Shown piece after piece: positions 45,870 to 55,782 of a stretch of DNA of 64,000 nucleotides. The position numbers were made by a program, and so were the translations under genes. Source of the stretch: Neoroseomonas marina (GTDB lineage: Bacteria; Pseudomonadota; Alphaproteobacteria; Acetobacterales; Acetobacteraceae). The stretch spans positions 94,856-158,855 of the forward strand of contig NZ_JABBKX010000010.1 of NCBI RefSeq assembly GCF_012927745.1, in the 5' to 3' direction. Position 1 is the stretch's first letter, and the number at the start of each line of letters is the position of its first letter. The notes below the pieces were generated by a model. That model had not been told where the DNA came from and ran no database searches. It saw only the letters and a program-made list of their open reading frames with translations.

Positions 45870-47476
45870 GCCACGTCCTTTCCTCCTCCGTCGACACGCG
45901 CTCGGAAGCGTTCCGCGCGAATGCGGCGACGATGCGCGGGCTGCTCGACACGCTCGGCGCCCGCACGGCCGAGGCTGCGGCCGGCGGGCCCGAGGCGGCG
46001 CGGCAGAAGCACGTCGCGCGCGGCAAGCTGCTGCCGCGGGAGCGCGTGGAGCGTCTGCTCGACCGCGGCGCGCCGTTCCTGGAGCTCTCACCGCTGGCGG
46101 CGCATGGCATGTATGGCGGTGAGGTGCCGGGCGCCGGGATGATCACTGGCATCGGCCGCGTCTCGGGCCGCGAATGCGTCATCGTTGCCAATGATGCGAC
46201 GGTGAAGGGCGGGACCTACTACCCGATCACGGTGAAGAAGCACCTGCGGGCGCAGGAAATCGCCGCGCAGAACCGGCTGCCGTGCATCTATCTGGTTGAT
46301 TCGGGCGGGGCGAACCTGCCCAACCAGGACGAGATCTTCCCCGACCGCGAGCATTTCGGACGCATCTTCTACAATCAGGCGCGCATGTCGGGGGCGGGGA
46401 TTCCGCAGATCGCCTCGGTGATGGGGTCCTGCACCGCCGGCGGCGCCTATGTGCCCGCCATGTGCGACGAGGCGGTGATCGTGAGGGAACAGGGCACGAT
46501 TTTCCTCGCCGGCCCGCCGCTGGTGAAGGCGGCGACTGGGGAGGTGGTGAGCGCCGAGGATCTCGGCGGCGCGGATGTCCATACGCGGCTGTCCGGCGTG
46601 GCCGACCATTTCGCGGCGGACGACATGCATGCGCTCGGCATCGTGCGGCGGATCGTCGCCAATCTCGGGGCAGGGCCGCGCGCGACACTCGCGACGCGCG
46701 ATCCGGCGCCGCCGCGCTACGACCCGACGGAACTGCACGGGATCGTCCCGCCTGACCTGCGTACTCCGGTTGAGGCGCGGGAGATCATCGCGCGGATCGT
46801 CGACGGATCGGAACTCGATGAGTTCAAGCACCGCTATGGTACGACGCTGATCTGCGGCTTCGCGCGCATCTGGGGGATGCCGGTCGGGATCCTCGCGAAC
46901 AACGGCATCCTGTTCTCGGAATCGGCGCAGAAGGGCGCGCATTTCGTCGAGCTCTGCTGCCAGCGCGGTATTCCGCTGCTGTTCCTGCAGAACATCGCGG
47001 GCTTCATGGTGGGCCGGAAGTATGAGGCCGGCGGCATCGCCAAGGATGGTGCGAAACTGGTCACGGCCGTCGCCAGCGCGAACGTGCCGAAGTTCACGGT
47101 CATCACCGGCGGGTCCTTCGGCGCAGGCAACTACGGCATGTGCGGGCGCGCCTATTCGCCGCGCTTCCTGTTCACCTGGCCGAACTCGCGCATCTCGGTG
47201 ATGGGCGGGGAGCAGGCGGCGAGCGTGCTCGCCACGCTGCGGCGCGACAACATCGAGGCGCGCGGCGAGATCTGGAGCGAGGAGGCGGAGGACGCCTTCA
47301 AGGCGCCGATCCGCGAGAAGTACGAGCGCGAGGGCGATCCCTATTACGCCACCGCGCGGCTTTGGGACGACGGCATCATCGACCCGGCCGACACGCGCGA
47401 TGTGCTTGGCCTTGCCATGGCCGCCTCGCTGAACGCCCCGATCGAGGAGACGCGCTTCGGCGTGTTCCGCATGTGA
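45866..47476 (+). CDS. mccB: 3-methylcrotonyl-CoA carboxylase beta subunit
   Basis: A 536-residue carboxyltransferase. It begins at GTG 45866, overlapping the ivd stop. Blocks [53 protein letters not shown] and [15 protein letters not shown] identify the MCC beta type. It transfers carboxyl from biotin to 3-methylcrotonyl-CoA. Length matches the family (~535). Its stop overlaps the mccA start by one base. Confidence 0.96.
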   Translation: MSHVLSSSVDTRSEAFRANAATMRGLLDTLGARTAEAAAGGPEAARQKHVARGKLLPRERVERLLDRGAPFLELSPLAAHGMYGGEVPGAGMITGIGRVSGRECVIVANDATVKGGTYYPITVKKHLRAQEIAAQNRLPCIYLVDSGGANLPNQDEIFPDREHFGRIFYNQARMSGAGIPQIASVMGSCTAGGAYVPAMCDEAVIVREQGTIFLAGPPLVKAATGEVVSAEDLGGADVHTRLSGVADHFAADDMHALGIVRRIVANLGAGPRATLATRDPAPPRYDPTELHGIVPPDLRTPVEAREIIARIVDGSELDEFKHRYGTTLICGFARIWGMPVGILANNGILFSESAQKGAHFVELCCQRGIPLLFLQNIAGFMVGRKYEAGGIAKDGAKLVTAVASANVPKFTVITGGSFGAGNYGMCGRAYSPRFLFTWPNSRISVMGGEQAASVLATLRRDNIEARGEIWSEEAEDAFKAPIREKYEREGDPYYATARLWDDGIIDPADTRDVLGLAMAASLNAPIEETRFGVFRM

Positions 47477-49485
47477 TGTTCCGTAGTCTTCTCATCGCCA
47501 ACCGGGGCGAGATCGCCTGCCGCATCATGCGCACGGCGCAGCGCATGGGCATCCGTTGCATCGCGGTGTTCAGCGAGGCCGACGCGAACGCCCTGCATGT
47601 CGCGCTGGCCGACGAGGCGTACCCGATCGGCGCCGCCCCGACGCGCGACTCCTACCTGCGCGCCCACCGCATCATCGAGGTCGCGCGCACCGCGGGCGCG
47701 GAGGCCATTCATCCAGGCTACGGGTTCCTCTCGGAGAATGCCGACTTCGCCGAGGCCTGCGCGGCGGTCGGCATCGCTTTCGTCGGCCCGCCGCCTTCCG
47801 CCATCCGCGCCATGGGCAGCAAGGCGGAATCCAAGGCGCTGATGGTCGCCGCGGGGGTGCCCGTCGTGCCGGGCTACCATGGGGAGGACCAGTCGGAGGA
47901 ACGCTTGGCAGCCGAGGCCGCACGCATCGGCTTTCCCGTGCTGATCAAGGCGAGCGCGGGCGGCGGCGGCAAGGGCATGCGCCCGGTCCATTCAGCCGCG
48001 GATTTCCTCGACGAGCTGGCGGGCGCGCGGCGCGAGGCGCGCGCGGCCTTCGGAGACGATCGCGTGCTGCTGGAACGCTACCTCCAGAAGCCCCGGCACG
48101 TGGAGGTGCAGGTCTTCGCCGACCGGCATGGCAACACGCTGCACCTGCATACGCGCGACTGCTCGGTGCAGCGGCGGCACCAGAAGGTGCTCGAGGAAGC
48201 GCCGGCGCCGGACCTCTCGCCCGCGCTGCGTGCCCGCCTGCACGATTCCGCCGTCGCCGCGGCGCGCGCGGTCGGCTACGTCAATGCCGGCACGGTCGAA
48301 TTCATCGTCGAAGGCGAGGACGCCTTCTTCATGGAGATGAACACGAGGCTGCAGGTCGAGCATCCGGTGACGGAGATGGTCACGGGCCTCGACCTGGTCG
48401 AGTGGCAACTCCGTGTCGCGGCTGGCGAGGCGCTGCCGCTGACCGCCGCGCCGGAACCGCGTGGCCACAGCGTGGAGGTGCGCCTCTACGCCGAGGATCC
48501 GGCGCATGATTTCCGCCCCTCCACCGGCCGGCTGCGCCACTTCGGCACGCCGGCGGCGTCGGACGATCTTCGCATCGAGACCGGCGTGCGTTCGGGCGAT
48601 GCCATCACGCCGCACTACGATCCGATGATCGCCAAGATCGTCGCCTGGGGGCCGGACCGCCCGGCGGCGCTGGCCCGGCTGCACGCGGCCCTTCTGGGAA
48701 CCGAGGTCGGCGGCCTCGCTACCAATCTTGGCTTCCTCGCGCGCCTGGCGGCCCACCCGGCGATGCGTGCGGCGGAACTGGACACCGGCTTTCTCGCGCG
48801 GCATCGCGAGGCGTTGATTCCGTCCCCGGAGGCCGCACCAGCCGAAGCGGTCGCCGCGGCGGCGGCGATGCATCTGCTGTGGCGTTGGGGGGAGGATGCG
48901 GGCGCGGCGCTGCGTGGCGGGACGGCTTCCCCCTGGGACCGGAAGGATGGATGGCGGCTACAGGGGGTAGCGGCCGTGCATCTCCGCCTGAAGGACGGCG
49001 CGGCGATCCGCGAGGTGAACGTCTCCTTGCGACGTGGGGCGATGTCCATCGCCGTCGATGGCGGTGCGGCGATCGATGTCGCCGCGCGCTGGCGCGAGGG
49101 CGGGGCGAGCGTGAGCCTCGGTGGTGTGGAGCGCCGCATCTGCTACGCCCAGGACAACGAGGTGATCGAGATCGGGTGGCGCGATGACCGCTTCGTCTTC
49201 GGTCTCATCGATTCCTACGCACCGGCGGGGGGCGAGGCGGCAGCGGAGGGCCGGCTCTCGGCGCCGATCCCGGGGCGCGTCGTGCAGGTGCTGGTCGCAG
49301 CCGGCGACCGCGTTGCGCGGGGCCAGGTGGTCGCGATCCTCGAGGCGATGAAGACGGAGTTACGCATCGCCGCGCCGGCCGACGGCATCGTCGCCCATGT
49401 CGGCTGCGCGGCAGGCGACAGCGTGGAGGAAGGGACGGAGATCGTCACCCTCGCGCCGCCGGACGGGGACGGATCGCCTCCCTGA
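47476..49485 (+). CDS. mccA: 3-methylcrotonyl-CoA carboxylase alpha subunit (biotin carboxylase)
   Basis: A 669-residue biotin protein: biotin carboxylase domain ([20 protein letters not shown] to ~residue 450; SAGGGGKGMR near 160; EMNTRLQVEHPVTE near 290), a middle domain and a C-terminal biotinyl domain with K626 in EAMKTE, a small departure from EAMKM. Start ATG overlaps the mccB stop. Together with ivd it covers two steps of leucine/isovalerate breakdown. The following hydratase and lyase genes are not here. Confidence 0.96.
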   Translation: MFRSLLIANRGEIACRIMRTAQRMGIRCIAVFSEADANALHVALADEAYPIGAAPTRDSYLRAHRIIEVARTAGAEAIHPGYGFLSENADFAEACAAVGIAFVGPPPSAIRAMGSKAESKALMVAAGVPVVPGYHGEDQSEERLAAEAARIGFPVLIKASAGGGGKGMRPVHSAADFLDELAGARREARAAFGDDRVLLERYLQKPRHVEVQVFADRHGNTLHLHTRDCSVQRRHQKVLEEAPAPDLSPALRARLHDSAVAAARAVGYVNAGTVEFIVEGEDAFFMEMNTRLQVEHPVTEMVTGLDLVEWQLRVAAGEALPLTAAPEPRGHSVEVRLYAEDPAHDFRPSTGRLRHFGTPAASDDLRIETGVRSGDAITPHYDPMIAKIVAWGPDRPAALARLHAALLGTEVGGLATNLGFLARLAAHPAMRAAELDTGFLARHREALIPSPEAAPAEAVAAAAAMHLLWRWGEDAGAALRGGTASPWDRKDGWRLQGVAAVHLRLKDGAAIREVNVSLRRGAMSIAVDGGAAIDVAARWREGGASVSLGGVERRICYAQDNEVIEIGWRDDRFVFGLIDSYAPAGGEAAAEGRLSAPIPGRVVQVLVAAGDRVARGQVVAILEAMKTELRIAAPADGIVAHVGCAAGDSVEEGTEIVTLAPPDGDGSPP

Positions 49486-49909
49486 TCGGGTGGCGCAGCA
49501 GAAGCCCGGCACGGCGCAGCGCGCAGCCCAGGTGGATCGCCGCGGGCATCGCGCCGTAGGCGGATTGCAGGGGCAGCAGGCGGAGGAACGCGGCGAGCGC
49601 CTCGCTGCGCACGCCCCGCTGGGCGAGGGCGGAGGCGAGCAGCAGGGCGGCCTCCTGTGGCAGGACGCGCGGACAAAGGGGGCAACCAGCCGAGATCGGG
49701 GCCCAGCGCAGCAGCGCGTCGAGCGGCATCGCTGCGGATCCGGCCTCTTCGGTCACCAGCACGAATTGGGAGGCCGGTAGCGGCGGTGTGCTCATCCGTG
49801 CCGCGGCGTGCCAGGCGCGTATCGCGTCCAGCAGCAGGCGTTCCGGCGGAGGCAGGTCATCCGCCACGGCGCCGGCCCAGGGCCAGGTGGGAAGGCCGCC
49901 AGTGCTCAT
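49445..49909 (-). CDS. Small CPLC-motif protein under a Fur-like operator
   Basis: A 154-residue protein of unknown family. Start at 49909 is fixed by a strong AAAGGAG site. It has an acidic N-terminus, a CPLC motif (C76, C79) in SAGCPLCPR, a helical C-terminal half with repeated Leu/Ala, and a lone C129. The CxxC could bind iron, heme or zinc, or act in redox. It overlaps the end of mccA by 41 bp in the convergent direction. A 15-bp Fur-like box lies 40 bp upstream, so expression probably rises when iron is low. Confidence 0.7.
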   Translation of the reverse strand: MSTGGLPTWPWAGAVADDLPPPERLLLDAIRAWHAAARMSTPPLPASQFVLVTEEAGSAAMPLDALLRWAPISAGCPLCPRVLPQEAALLLASALAQRGVRSEALAAFLRLLPLQSAYGAMPAAIHLGCALRRAGLLLRHPIREAIRPRPAARG

Positions 49910-49948
49910 CGGGGCTCCTTTCGCTGCGCAAGCCCCAGATACAGCAAA

Positions 49949-49963
49949 TGAGAATGATTCGCA
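49949..49963 (-). promoter_or_regulatory. Fur-like iron box upstream of the CPLC gene
   Basis: TGAGAAT-G-ATTCGCA is a 7-1-7 inverted repeat with one mismatch, close to the Fur half-site pattern TGAGAAT/ATTCTCA. On the minus strand it overlaps a possible -35 TTGCGA 17 bp from TATCTG. It sits 40 bp before the CPLC gene start and 30 bp from the end of dnaE2. Confidence 0.65.
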
Positions 49964-49992
49964 ATCATGGCGGCTTCATGCCTGCGTGCCGC

Positions 49993-52900
49993 TCAGCGGA
50001 AATCCCGGCTGGCGGGCATGCGCATCCGGGGCGGCGTATCGCGGCGGTAATCCGGATGCCGCACCTCATCGGCGCGGGCCATGGCGTTCTCCCAGCGGGC
50101 ATCATCGAGGTGATGCAAAGTCGCCAGCAGGCCGGTCCGGTCACTGAGGCGTCGGACCAGCAGGTGTATGATCGGGACTTCACCGCCTTCGACCCGCTCC
50201 ACGGTGCCTTCGGCAATCACGAGCTTGGCGGCGACGACCGCCGCGCGGAAACGTTCCGCGACATCCGCATACATGACCAGGTTGGCGGTGCCGTGCTCAT
50301 CCTCGATGGTGAAAAAGACCACACCTTTGGCGCTGCCCGGCCGTTGGCGTACCAGCACCAGGCCTGGCAGGCGGAGCCTTTGTCCCCGTCGCGCGGTTGC
50401 GAGGAAGCGGGTATCCGCCAGCCCCATTTCCCGGAGTTTCGGGCGAAGCAGGCGCAAGGGATGCGCCCGCAAGGTCAGGCCGGTCCCGGCATAGTCGAGG
50501 ACGGTTTGCTCCCCGGCCGTCGCGCGAGGAAGGTGAGGGGTGGTCTCCCGCCCCTCGGCGGCGGCCAGCGGAGGTGCCGGCCCTGACAGGGCGGCCGCAT
50601 CCCAGAGCGCTGCCCGGCGATCGCGTCCGAGGCCATGGAAGCCATCGGCCCTGGCGAGGGCTTCCAAGGCGGTCCGATCGAGGTGCGCGCGCGTGGCAAG
50701 ATCGGCGATCGACCGGAAGGGGGCCTCGGCCCGCGCGACCCCGAGCCGCTCTGCCTCTTCCTGGCCAAGTCCGTTGACGAGGCGCAGGCCCAGCCGCAGG
50801 GCCAGGCCCTCGGCACTGCCAGGATCGGGTTCCAAGGTGCAGTCCCAATGACTGGCGGTCACGTCGATGGGCCGGACCGCGACGCCATGATCCTTTGCAT
50901 CACGCACGATCTGCGCCGGGGCGTAGAAACCCATCGGTTGGCTGTTCAGCAGGGCGCAGGCGAAGATTGCCGGGTGGTGGCATTTCACCCAGGCGCTCGC
51001 ATAGACCAACAGGGCGAAGGACATGGCGTGGCTTTCCGGAAAGCCGTAGCTGCCGAAGCCTTCGATCTGGTGGAAGCAGCGCTCGGCGAAGTCGGACGGA
51101 TAACCGCGACGGAGCATGCCGGTGATGAATTTCTGTCGGAAGGCGGTGACCTTGCCTTCATTCCGAAAGGTCGCCATGGCGCGGCGCAGAGCGTCCGCCT
51201 CGGTCGGCGTGAAGCCGGCGGCAACGATGGCGATGCGCATCGCCTGCTCCTGGAAGAGCGGCACGCCGTAGGTTTCCTGCAGTACAGCCTTAAGCTCATC
51301 CGGGTCGCCGCCGATGGGGGAGGGGATGTCCGGCGGTTCCAACTTGTCGCGTCGCCTCAGGTAGGGATGCACCATGTCGCCCTGGATCGGCCCCGGGCGG
51401 ACGATCGCGACCTCCACTACCAGGTCGTAGAATCTCCTGGGCTTCAACCGGGGCAGCATGTTCATCTGTGCGCGGCTTTCCACCTGGAAGACGCCGACCG
51501 CATCTGCCCGGCAGAGCATGTCGTAGACGCGCGGATCGTCGCGGGTCATGTCGCTCAACGCGATCCGCCTGCGATGGTGCCGTTCGATCAGATCGAAGCC
51601 GCGGCGCAGGCAGGTCAGCATGCCGAGGCCCAGTATATCGACCTTCAACATGCGCAGTGCCTCGATGTCGTCCTTGTCCCATTCGAGGGTGGTGCGATCT
51701 TCCATTGCCGCGTTCGAGACAACGGCGAGTTCGACGAGCGGCCCCTCGGTGATGACGAAACCGCCGACATGGGTGGAGAGATGGCGGGGAAAATCCTGGA
51801 TCTCTTCCGCGAGTTCCAAGGCCATGGCGAGGCGGGGGTCGCCTTTCGCGTCCAGTCCCAGCTCGGCTGCGACATCGGTCATGTCGCGGTCCCCGCGCGG
51901 CCCCCAGACGGCTTTTGCCAGGCCGGCGGTGACATCCTCCGTGAGACCGAACGCCTTGCCTACTTCACGAATGGCGCTGCGCGGGCGATAGCGGGCGAGC
52001 GTGGCGCAGAGTGCGGCTCTGTCGCGGCCGTAGCGCGCGTAGATATGCTGGATCACCTCCTCGCGCCGCTCGTGCTCGAAATCCACATCGATGTCAGGCG
52101 GCTCATTCCGGGCGGTGGAAAGGAAGCGCGCGAAAAGAAGGTCGTGCGTTTCGACATCGGCGGCGGTGATGCCGAGCACGTAGCAGACTGCCGAATTGGC
52201 TGCCGAACCGCGGCCCTGGAACAGAATCTCCTTGCTTTGCGCAAAGCGGATGATTTCGTGAACCGTCAGGAAATAGGGTGCGTAATCGAGCTGCGCTATC
52301 AGTGCGAGCTCCTCATCGAGCAGGCCTCGGAGTTTCTCCGACGGTCCTGACGGCCAGCGTCTGACGAGCGCTTCCTCGACGCGCGCCTCGAGGGTCTCTT
52401 GCGCGCTGCGACCAGTGTCGAGAATCTCCTTCGGATACTCATAGCTGAGCATGTCGAGGCTGAAGCGGCAGGCCTCGACCACCCGTCGCGTATTCCGCAC
52501 GGCTTCCTCATGGCCGTGGAACAGCCGGAGCATGTCCGCCGGCGGCTTCAGATGGGCCTCGGCATTCGCCTCCGCGGCGAAACCCAATGCATCGACCGTC
52601 GTGCGAAGCCTGATGGCCGTCAGCACATCGGCAAGGCGCCGCCGTTCCCGTGCATGGAAACGTGTGCCGCCAGCGGCGAGCAGCGGGATACCGAGCGACG
52701 CAAGGCTATCCCGCCGCGTGCGGTCATCGCCGCGATAGCGATGCGGCACCGCGCAGAACAGGGGCAGGGCAAGATGAGGTTGCAGCGCTGCGGCGTCAGC
52801 CCGGAGCCTTGCCGAGAAATCCGTTCCTATGTCTTCCGGCGCCATCGTTGCCATGACGCTGCCTTGCGCGTGCGCAATCAACGCGTCGCGGCTGATGTGG

Positions 52901-53214
52901 CATTCGCCTTTCGGGGCGGCCATGCGCCCTTCCGAAATCAGTCTTGTCAGTCTTCCCCAGGCGGTGCGGTCTGTCGGCCAGGCCAGATACTCGCCCCCGT
53001 CGGTGAGGCAGAGCCGCACACCGGGGACGAAACGCAATGCCTCTTCCTTGGCGGCGACATGCGCCCGCACCACGCCGGCAAAGGAATTGCGGTCCGCCAC
53101 GCCGATGGCGAGATGACCGAGTGACTTGGCAGTCGCCACCAGTTCAGAGGGATGCGACGCTCCTTCCAGGAAGGAGAAGTTCGTCAGGGCGCCGAGTTCG
53201 GCGAAGTCGCTCAC
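49993..53214 (-). CDS. dnaE2: Error-prone DNA polymerase DnaE2
   Basis: A 1073-residue C-family polymerase. N-terminal PHP domain begins with ELGALTNFSFLEGASHP; the palm catalytic motif PDIDVDF is at 373-379; then fingers, helix-hairpin-helix and OB fold. The C-terminus lacks the tau-binding end of replicative DnaE. With ImuA and ImuB it performs translesion synthesis and damage-induced mutagenesis. GTG start overlaps the imuB stop (GTGA). Confidence 0.97.
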   Translation of the reverse strand: MSDFAELGALTNFSFLEGASHPSELVATAKSLGHLAIGVADRNSFAGVVRAHVAAKEEALRFVPGVRLCLTDGGEYLAWPTDRTAWGRLTRLISEGRMAAPKGECHISRDALIAHAQGSVMATMAPEDIGTDFSARLRADAAALQPHLALPLFCAVPHRYRGDDRTRRDSLASLGIPLLAAGGTRFHARERRRLADVLTAIRLRTTVDALGFAAEANAEAHLKPPADMLRLFHGHEEAVRNTRRVVEACRFSLDMLSYEYPKEILDTGRSAQETLEARVEEALVRRWPSGPSEKLRGLLDEELALIAQLDYAPYFLTVHEIIRFAQSKEILFQGRGSAANSAVCYVLGITAADVETHDLLFARFLSTARNEPPDIDVDFEHERREEVIQHIYARYGRDRAALCATLARYRPRSAIREVGKAFGLTEDVTAGLAKAVWGPRGDRDMTDVAAELGLDAKGDPRLAMALELAEEIQDFPRHLSTHVGGFVITEGPLVELAVVSNAAMEDRTTLEWDKDDIEALRMLKVDILGLGMLTCLRRGFDLIERHHRRRIALSDMTRDDPRVYDMLCRADAVGVFQVESRAQMNMLPRLKPRRFYDLVVEVAIVRPGPIQGDMVHPYLRRRDKLEPPDIPSPIGGDPDELKAVLQETYGVPLFQEQAMRIAIVAAGFTPTEADALRRAMATFRNEGKVTAFRQKFITGMLRRGYPSDFAERCFHQIEGFGSYGFPESHAMSFALLVYASAWVKCHHPAIFACALLNSQPMGFYAPAQIVRDAKDHGVAVRPIDVTASHWDCTLEPDPGSAEGLALRLGLRLVNGLGQEEAERLGVARAEAPFRSIADLATRAHLDRTALEALARADGFHGLGRDRRAALWDAAALSGPAPPLAAAEGRETTPHLPRATAGEQTVLDYAGTGLTLRAHPLRLLRPKLREMGLADTRFLATARRGQRLRLPGLVLVRQRPGSAKGVVFFTIEDEHGTANLVMYADVAERFRAAVVAAKLVIAEGTVERVEGGEVPIIHLLVRRLSDRTGLLATLHHLDDARWENAMARADEVRHPDYRRDTPPRMRMPASRDFR

Positions 53215-54839
53215 GGCAGATGCCCGTGCAGCACCCAGCGGGCTTCAGGTCCCATCGGGCCGCTTCGGCAGACCCACAGCCGCGCGCCTGAATCCAGTTC
53301 CACGGGGTAATAATCGCGCGCCAGGCGATTGGGCCCGTCCCGCCACCATTCCGGTTCGATCCGCTCGGCGTCTTCGGCGCGCCGGACACGATGCCAGATG
53401 CGACCGAGCCGAATGCGGAAAGGCGGGCCGTCCGGGACCTGCGCCATCACCTGCAGGAAGGGAGGACGCCGCAGCAGGCGCACCGGCCGCGGTCGCGGTA
53501 CCCAGCAATGCGACAGTTCCGCGGTTTCGAACGCATTCATGCGCGCCATGGCCCGTTCCGGCCAATGGCTGGCCCGCACCGCCAGGCGCCATACCGGCAG
53601 CCGTTGCGACAGGCGGTCGAGCAGTTGTGCCAGTTCCTCCCGCCGTTCGGCGCGGCCTGCCGTCCCGAGATTCTCCTGCATGCCGGTCAAGGGATTGGTC
53701 ATCGACGCTTCCAGCGTCAGGCGATCGAAGCCGCAATCCGGTTCGAGGCCTTCCAGCTTTCCCTTGAACAACCGCGCGAGATGCTGCGGATCGCGTGTCG
53801 CGAGCCCGGTGCCGATCGTGAGTTCCTGCACATTCCCATCGACGCGATATGCGCGCAGCAGGATCCGCCGGGCTCCACGCCCGGCTTCACGCAGGGCGCG
53901 GCACAACGCGGCCAGCAGATCGGCCAGCGCGGCCTCGATGCCTTCCCGTGTCACCACCGGGTCGACAAAATCCCGCATCACGGCCATTTCGGGCGGCAGG
54001 CGGATCGGAATGATCGGGCGCGCGGTCAACCCGAGGGCCTCATCGAGCGCGTGCACCAGACCGGTGCCGAAGCGGCGTGCCAGTGCCGGCCGTGGCTGGG
54101 CGTCCACAATGCCGACGGACCGCAGGCCAAGACCCTGCAATGCGCTGATCATCGCCGGTTCCAGGTTCAACGCTGCGAGCGACAACGGTGCAACCGTGCT
54201 TCGCTCCTGTCCCGACGGCACCTCCCCTTCCCATCCGGCATGCACCAGCGCGAGCGCCGTGCCGGCCATGCCTGCGACGGCCGTGATGGCGGTCAGGCCC
54301 ATCCGCGCCAGCCTGGCCAGCACCTCCTCGCGCAGGGCGGCTTCGCCCTTGAAGAGATGCTCGACGCCGGTGATGTCCAGCATCAGGCCATTGCGCCCAA
54401 TGACGCCGACCAGCGGGGTGAAGCGCAGGGCCCAGAGGGCGAGACGTTCCAGGGCCAGCGCGTCGCCGGCCGGATCCTCCGGTGCCAGCGCCACGTCGGG
54501 CAGGATGGCCTGCGCATCCGCGAGGGCCTGACCCACCTCCAGCCCGGCCGCCTCGGCATCCGCATTGACCGAAACCACAACCCGCTTTGCTCCCTGCTGT
54601 GCCCAGACGGCAGCCGGGCCTGAGCGGAGAAGTCGCTCCACGGAAAAGCGGGGGAAGAGAATGGCGAGGATGCGACGCCGCGCCTGCCCGCGAATCTCCA
54701 TTCCGCGGCTCTGGGTCGGACAGGATGCGGTTTCCGGTCCTTCCACGGCTCCGCGCGCGAGGAGGGGAAGGGATGGCGTCCGCGCCTCCGTCGTCGCGGG
54801 GAGTTCCATGCGCGGTGGTCTGCAGCATCTCCGCCTCAT
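53211..54839 (-). CDS. imuB: ImuB, Y-family polymerase-like mutagenesis protein
   Basis: 542 residues if translation begins at ATG 54839, which overlaps the imuA stop (ATGA) and follows GGAG; alternatives at 54809 and 54701 would shorten the N-terminus. From RRRILAILFPRFSVERLLR it matches ImuB. The Y-family palm is present, but the catalytic acidic residues are not seen, as expected for an inactive hub that bridges DnaE2 and the beta clamp. Middle gene of the imuA-imuB-dnaE2 operon. Confidence 0.94.
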   Translation of the reverse strand: MRRRCCRPPRMELPATTEARTPSLPLLARGAVEGPETASCPTQSRGMEIRGQARRRILAILFPRFSVERLLRSGPAAVWAQQGAKRVVVSVNADAEAAGLEVGQALADAQAILPDVALAPEDPAGDALALERLALWALRFTPLVGVIGRNGLMLDITGVEHLFKGEAALREEVLARLARMGLTAITAVAGMAGTALALVHAGWEGEVPSGQERSTVAPLSLAALNLEPAMISALQGLGLRSVGIVDAQPRPALARRFGTGLVHALDEALGLTARPIIPIRLPPEMAVMRDFVDPVVTREGIEAALADLLAALCRALREAGRGARRILLRAYRVDGNVQELTIGTGLATRDPQHLARLFKGKLEGLEPDCGFDRLTLEASMTNPLTGMQENLGTAGRAERREELAQLLDRLSQRLPVWRLAVRASHWPERAMARMNAFETAELSHCWVPRPRPVRLLRRPPFLQVMAQVPDGPPFRIRLGRIWHRVRRAEDAERIEPEWWRDGPNRLARDYYPVELDSGARLWVCRSGPMGPEARWVLHGHLP

Positions 54840-55573
54840 GCCCGTCTCCGTGCCGGGGCATCGCGTGTCGATCTCTCGTCGGTGACCAACTGGTCGCCGT
54901 GCCAGGCGGCTTGCCAGCTTTTCGGCCGGCCGCTCCGGCAACGCAGCAGGTCGAGCGTCCAGGCAGGATCGCCCAGTTCGTGCGGACTGTTGGTGGCGGA
55001 CGGCGCGGCGCCGATGCGCCAGCGGGTCAAGGCCGCGGTCGGGGCGGCGTTGTCCTCGTCCGGCCGCAGCAGCAGACCGAGCACGCCGCCGGCCTCGGCG
55101 GCCAGTTGCAGCCGGCGGGCGGCGGTGAGGTCGAGTTCGCCCGTGACCAGCAACGCGGCGCCGACGGCCGGGCAACGCAGGGTTTCCTCCATGGCCCAGA
55201 GCGCGTCCTGCGTGTGCGGCGCCCGCACCAGCACGAGCTGCGCGGGGGAAAGGCCAAAGCGCGCGAGGCCCGGCGGCCAGGCGTCCGGCTCCGGCGCGAT
55301 CCAAAGAACGGTGCCGCCGGCGCGGGCCAGCACCAGCGCAGCGAAGCCGGCGGCGGCACCGGGTTCAGCGGCCAGCACCTCGTGCAGGGCCGCGCGCGGC
55401 AGGCCCCCCCAGGGCAGGGCGGCGTCGATGACGGGGGAGAGCGGGATCGCTTCCTCCCCGCGGGCCGACAGGGCCTCGGCCGCGCCGGCGCGCTCCAGCC
55501 GCGCGATGCGGGCGCGCAGCGCGGAGATCAGGGCGGGACGGTCGAGCGGGGCTTGGGTCTGGGGGGCGGACAT
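54836..55573 (-). CDS. imuA: ImuA, SulA/RecA-like mutagenesis protein
   Basis: 245 residues from ATG 55573 (a TTG two codons earlier is less likely). LSARGEEAIPLSPVIDAALPWGGLPRAALHEV and LVLARAGGTVLWIAPEPDAWPPGLARFGLSPAQLVLVRA are the ImuA pattern. First gene of the SOS mutagenesis operon. A GTTC-N7-GTTC box lies 24 bp upstream, so LexA probably represses the operon. Confidence 0.93.
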   Translation of the reverse strand: MSAPQTQAPLDRPALISALRARIARLERAGAAEALSARGEEAIPLSPVIDAALPWGGLPRAALHEVLAAEPGAAAGFAALVLARAGGTVLWIAPEPDAWPPGLARFGLSPAQLVLVRAPHTQDALWAMEETLRCPAVGAALLVTGELDLTAARRLQLAAEAGGVLGLLLRPDEDNAAPTAALTRWRIGAAPSATNSPHELGDPAWTLDLLRCRSGRPKSWQAAWHGDQLVTDERSTRDAPARRRA

Positions 55574-55596
55574 GGCCAAGGATGGGGGCCGTTGAT

Positions 55597-55611
55597 GTTC
55601 GCTTTATGTTC
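55597..55611 (-). promoter_or_regulatory. LexA (SOS) box of imuA-imuB-dnaE2
   Basis: GTTC (55597-55600), seven bases, GTTC (55608-55611): the direct-repeat SOS box of alphaproteobacteria. On the minus strand it reads GAAC-N7-GAAC and ends 24 bp from the imuA start codon. Confidence 0.85.
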
Positions 55612-55782
55612 TCGTATCGCCTGCCCGAAGGTCAAGGACCGTGGATGGTTTGGCTTTCCCGGGGGCGGAAATGCCAAGGATTTCTGCCTGCAAGGTCTTC
55701 AGGAGAAAGGATTTCCGGCCCCTTGCCCCGCCCGCCGCGCCACCCGACCATCACCTTTATAAGAGAGTAAGGAACGCCCCCG

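Noticed and set aside
50635..52350. Plus-strand open frame opposite dnaE2
   Set aside because: Antisense shadow of dnaE2 without any recognisable domain.
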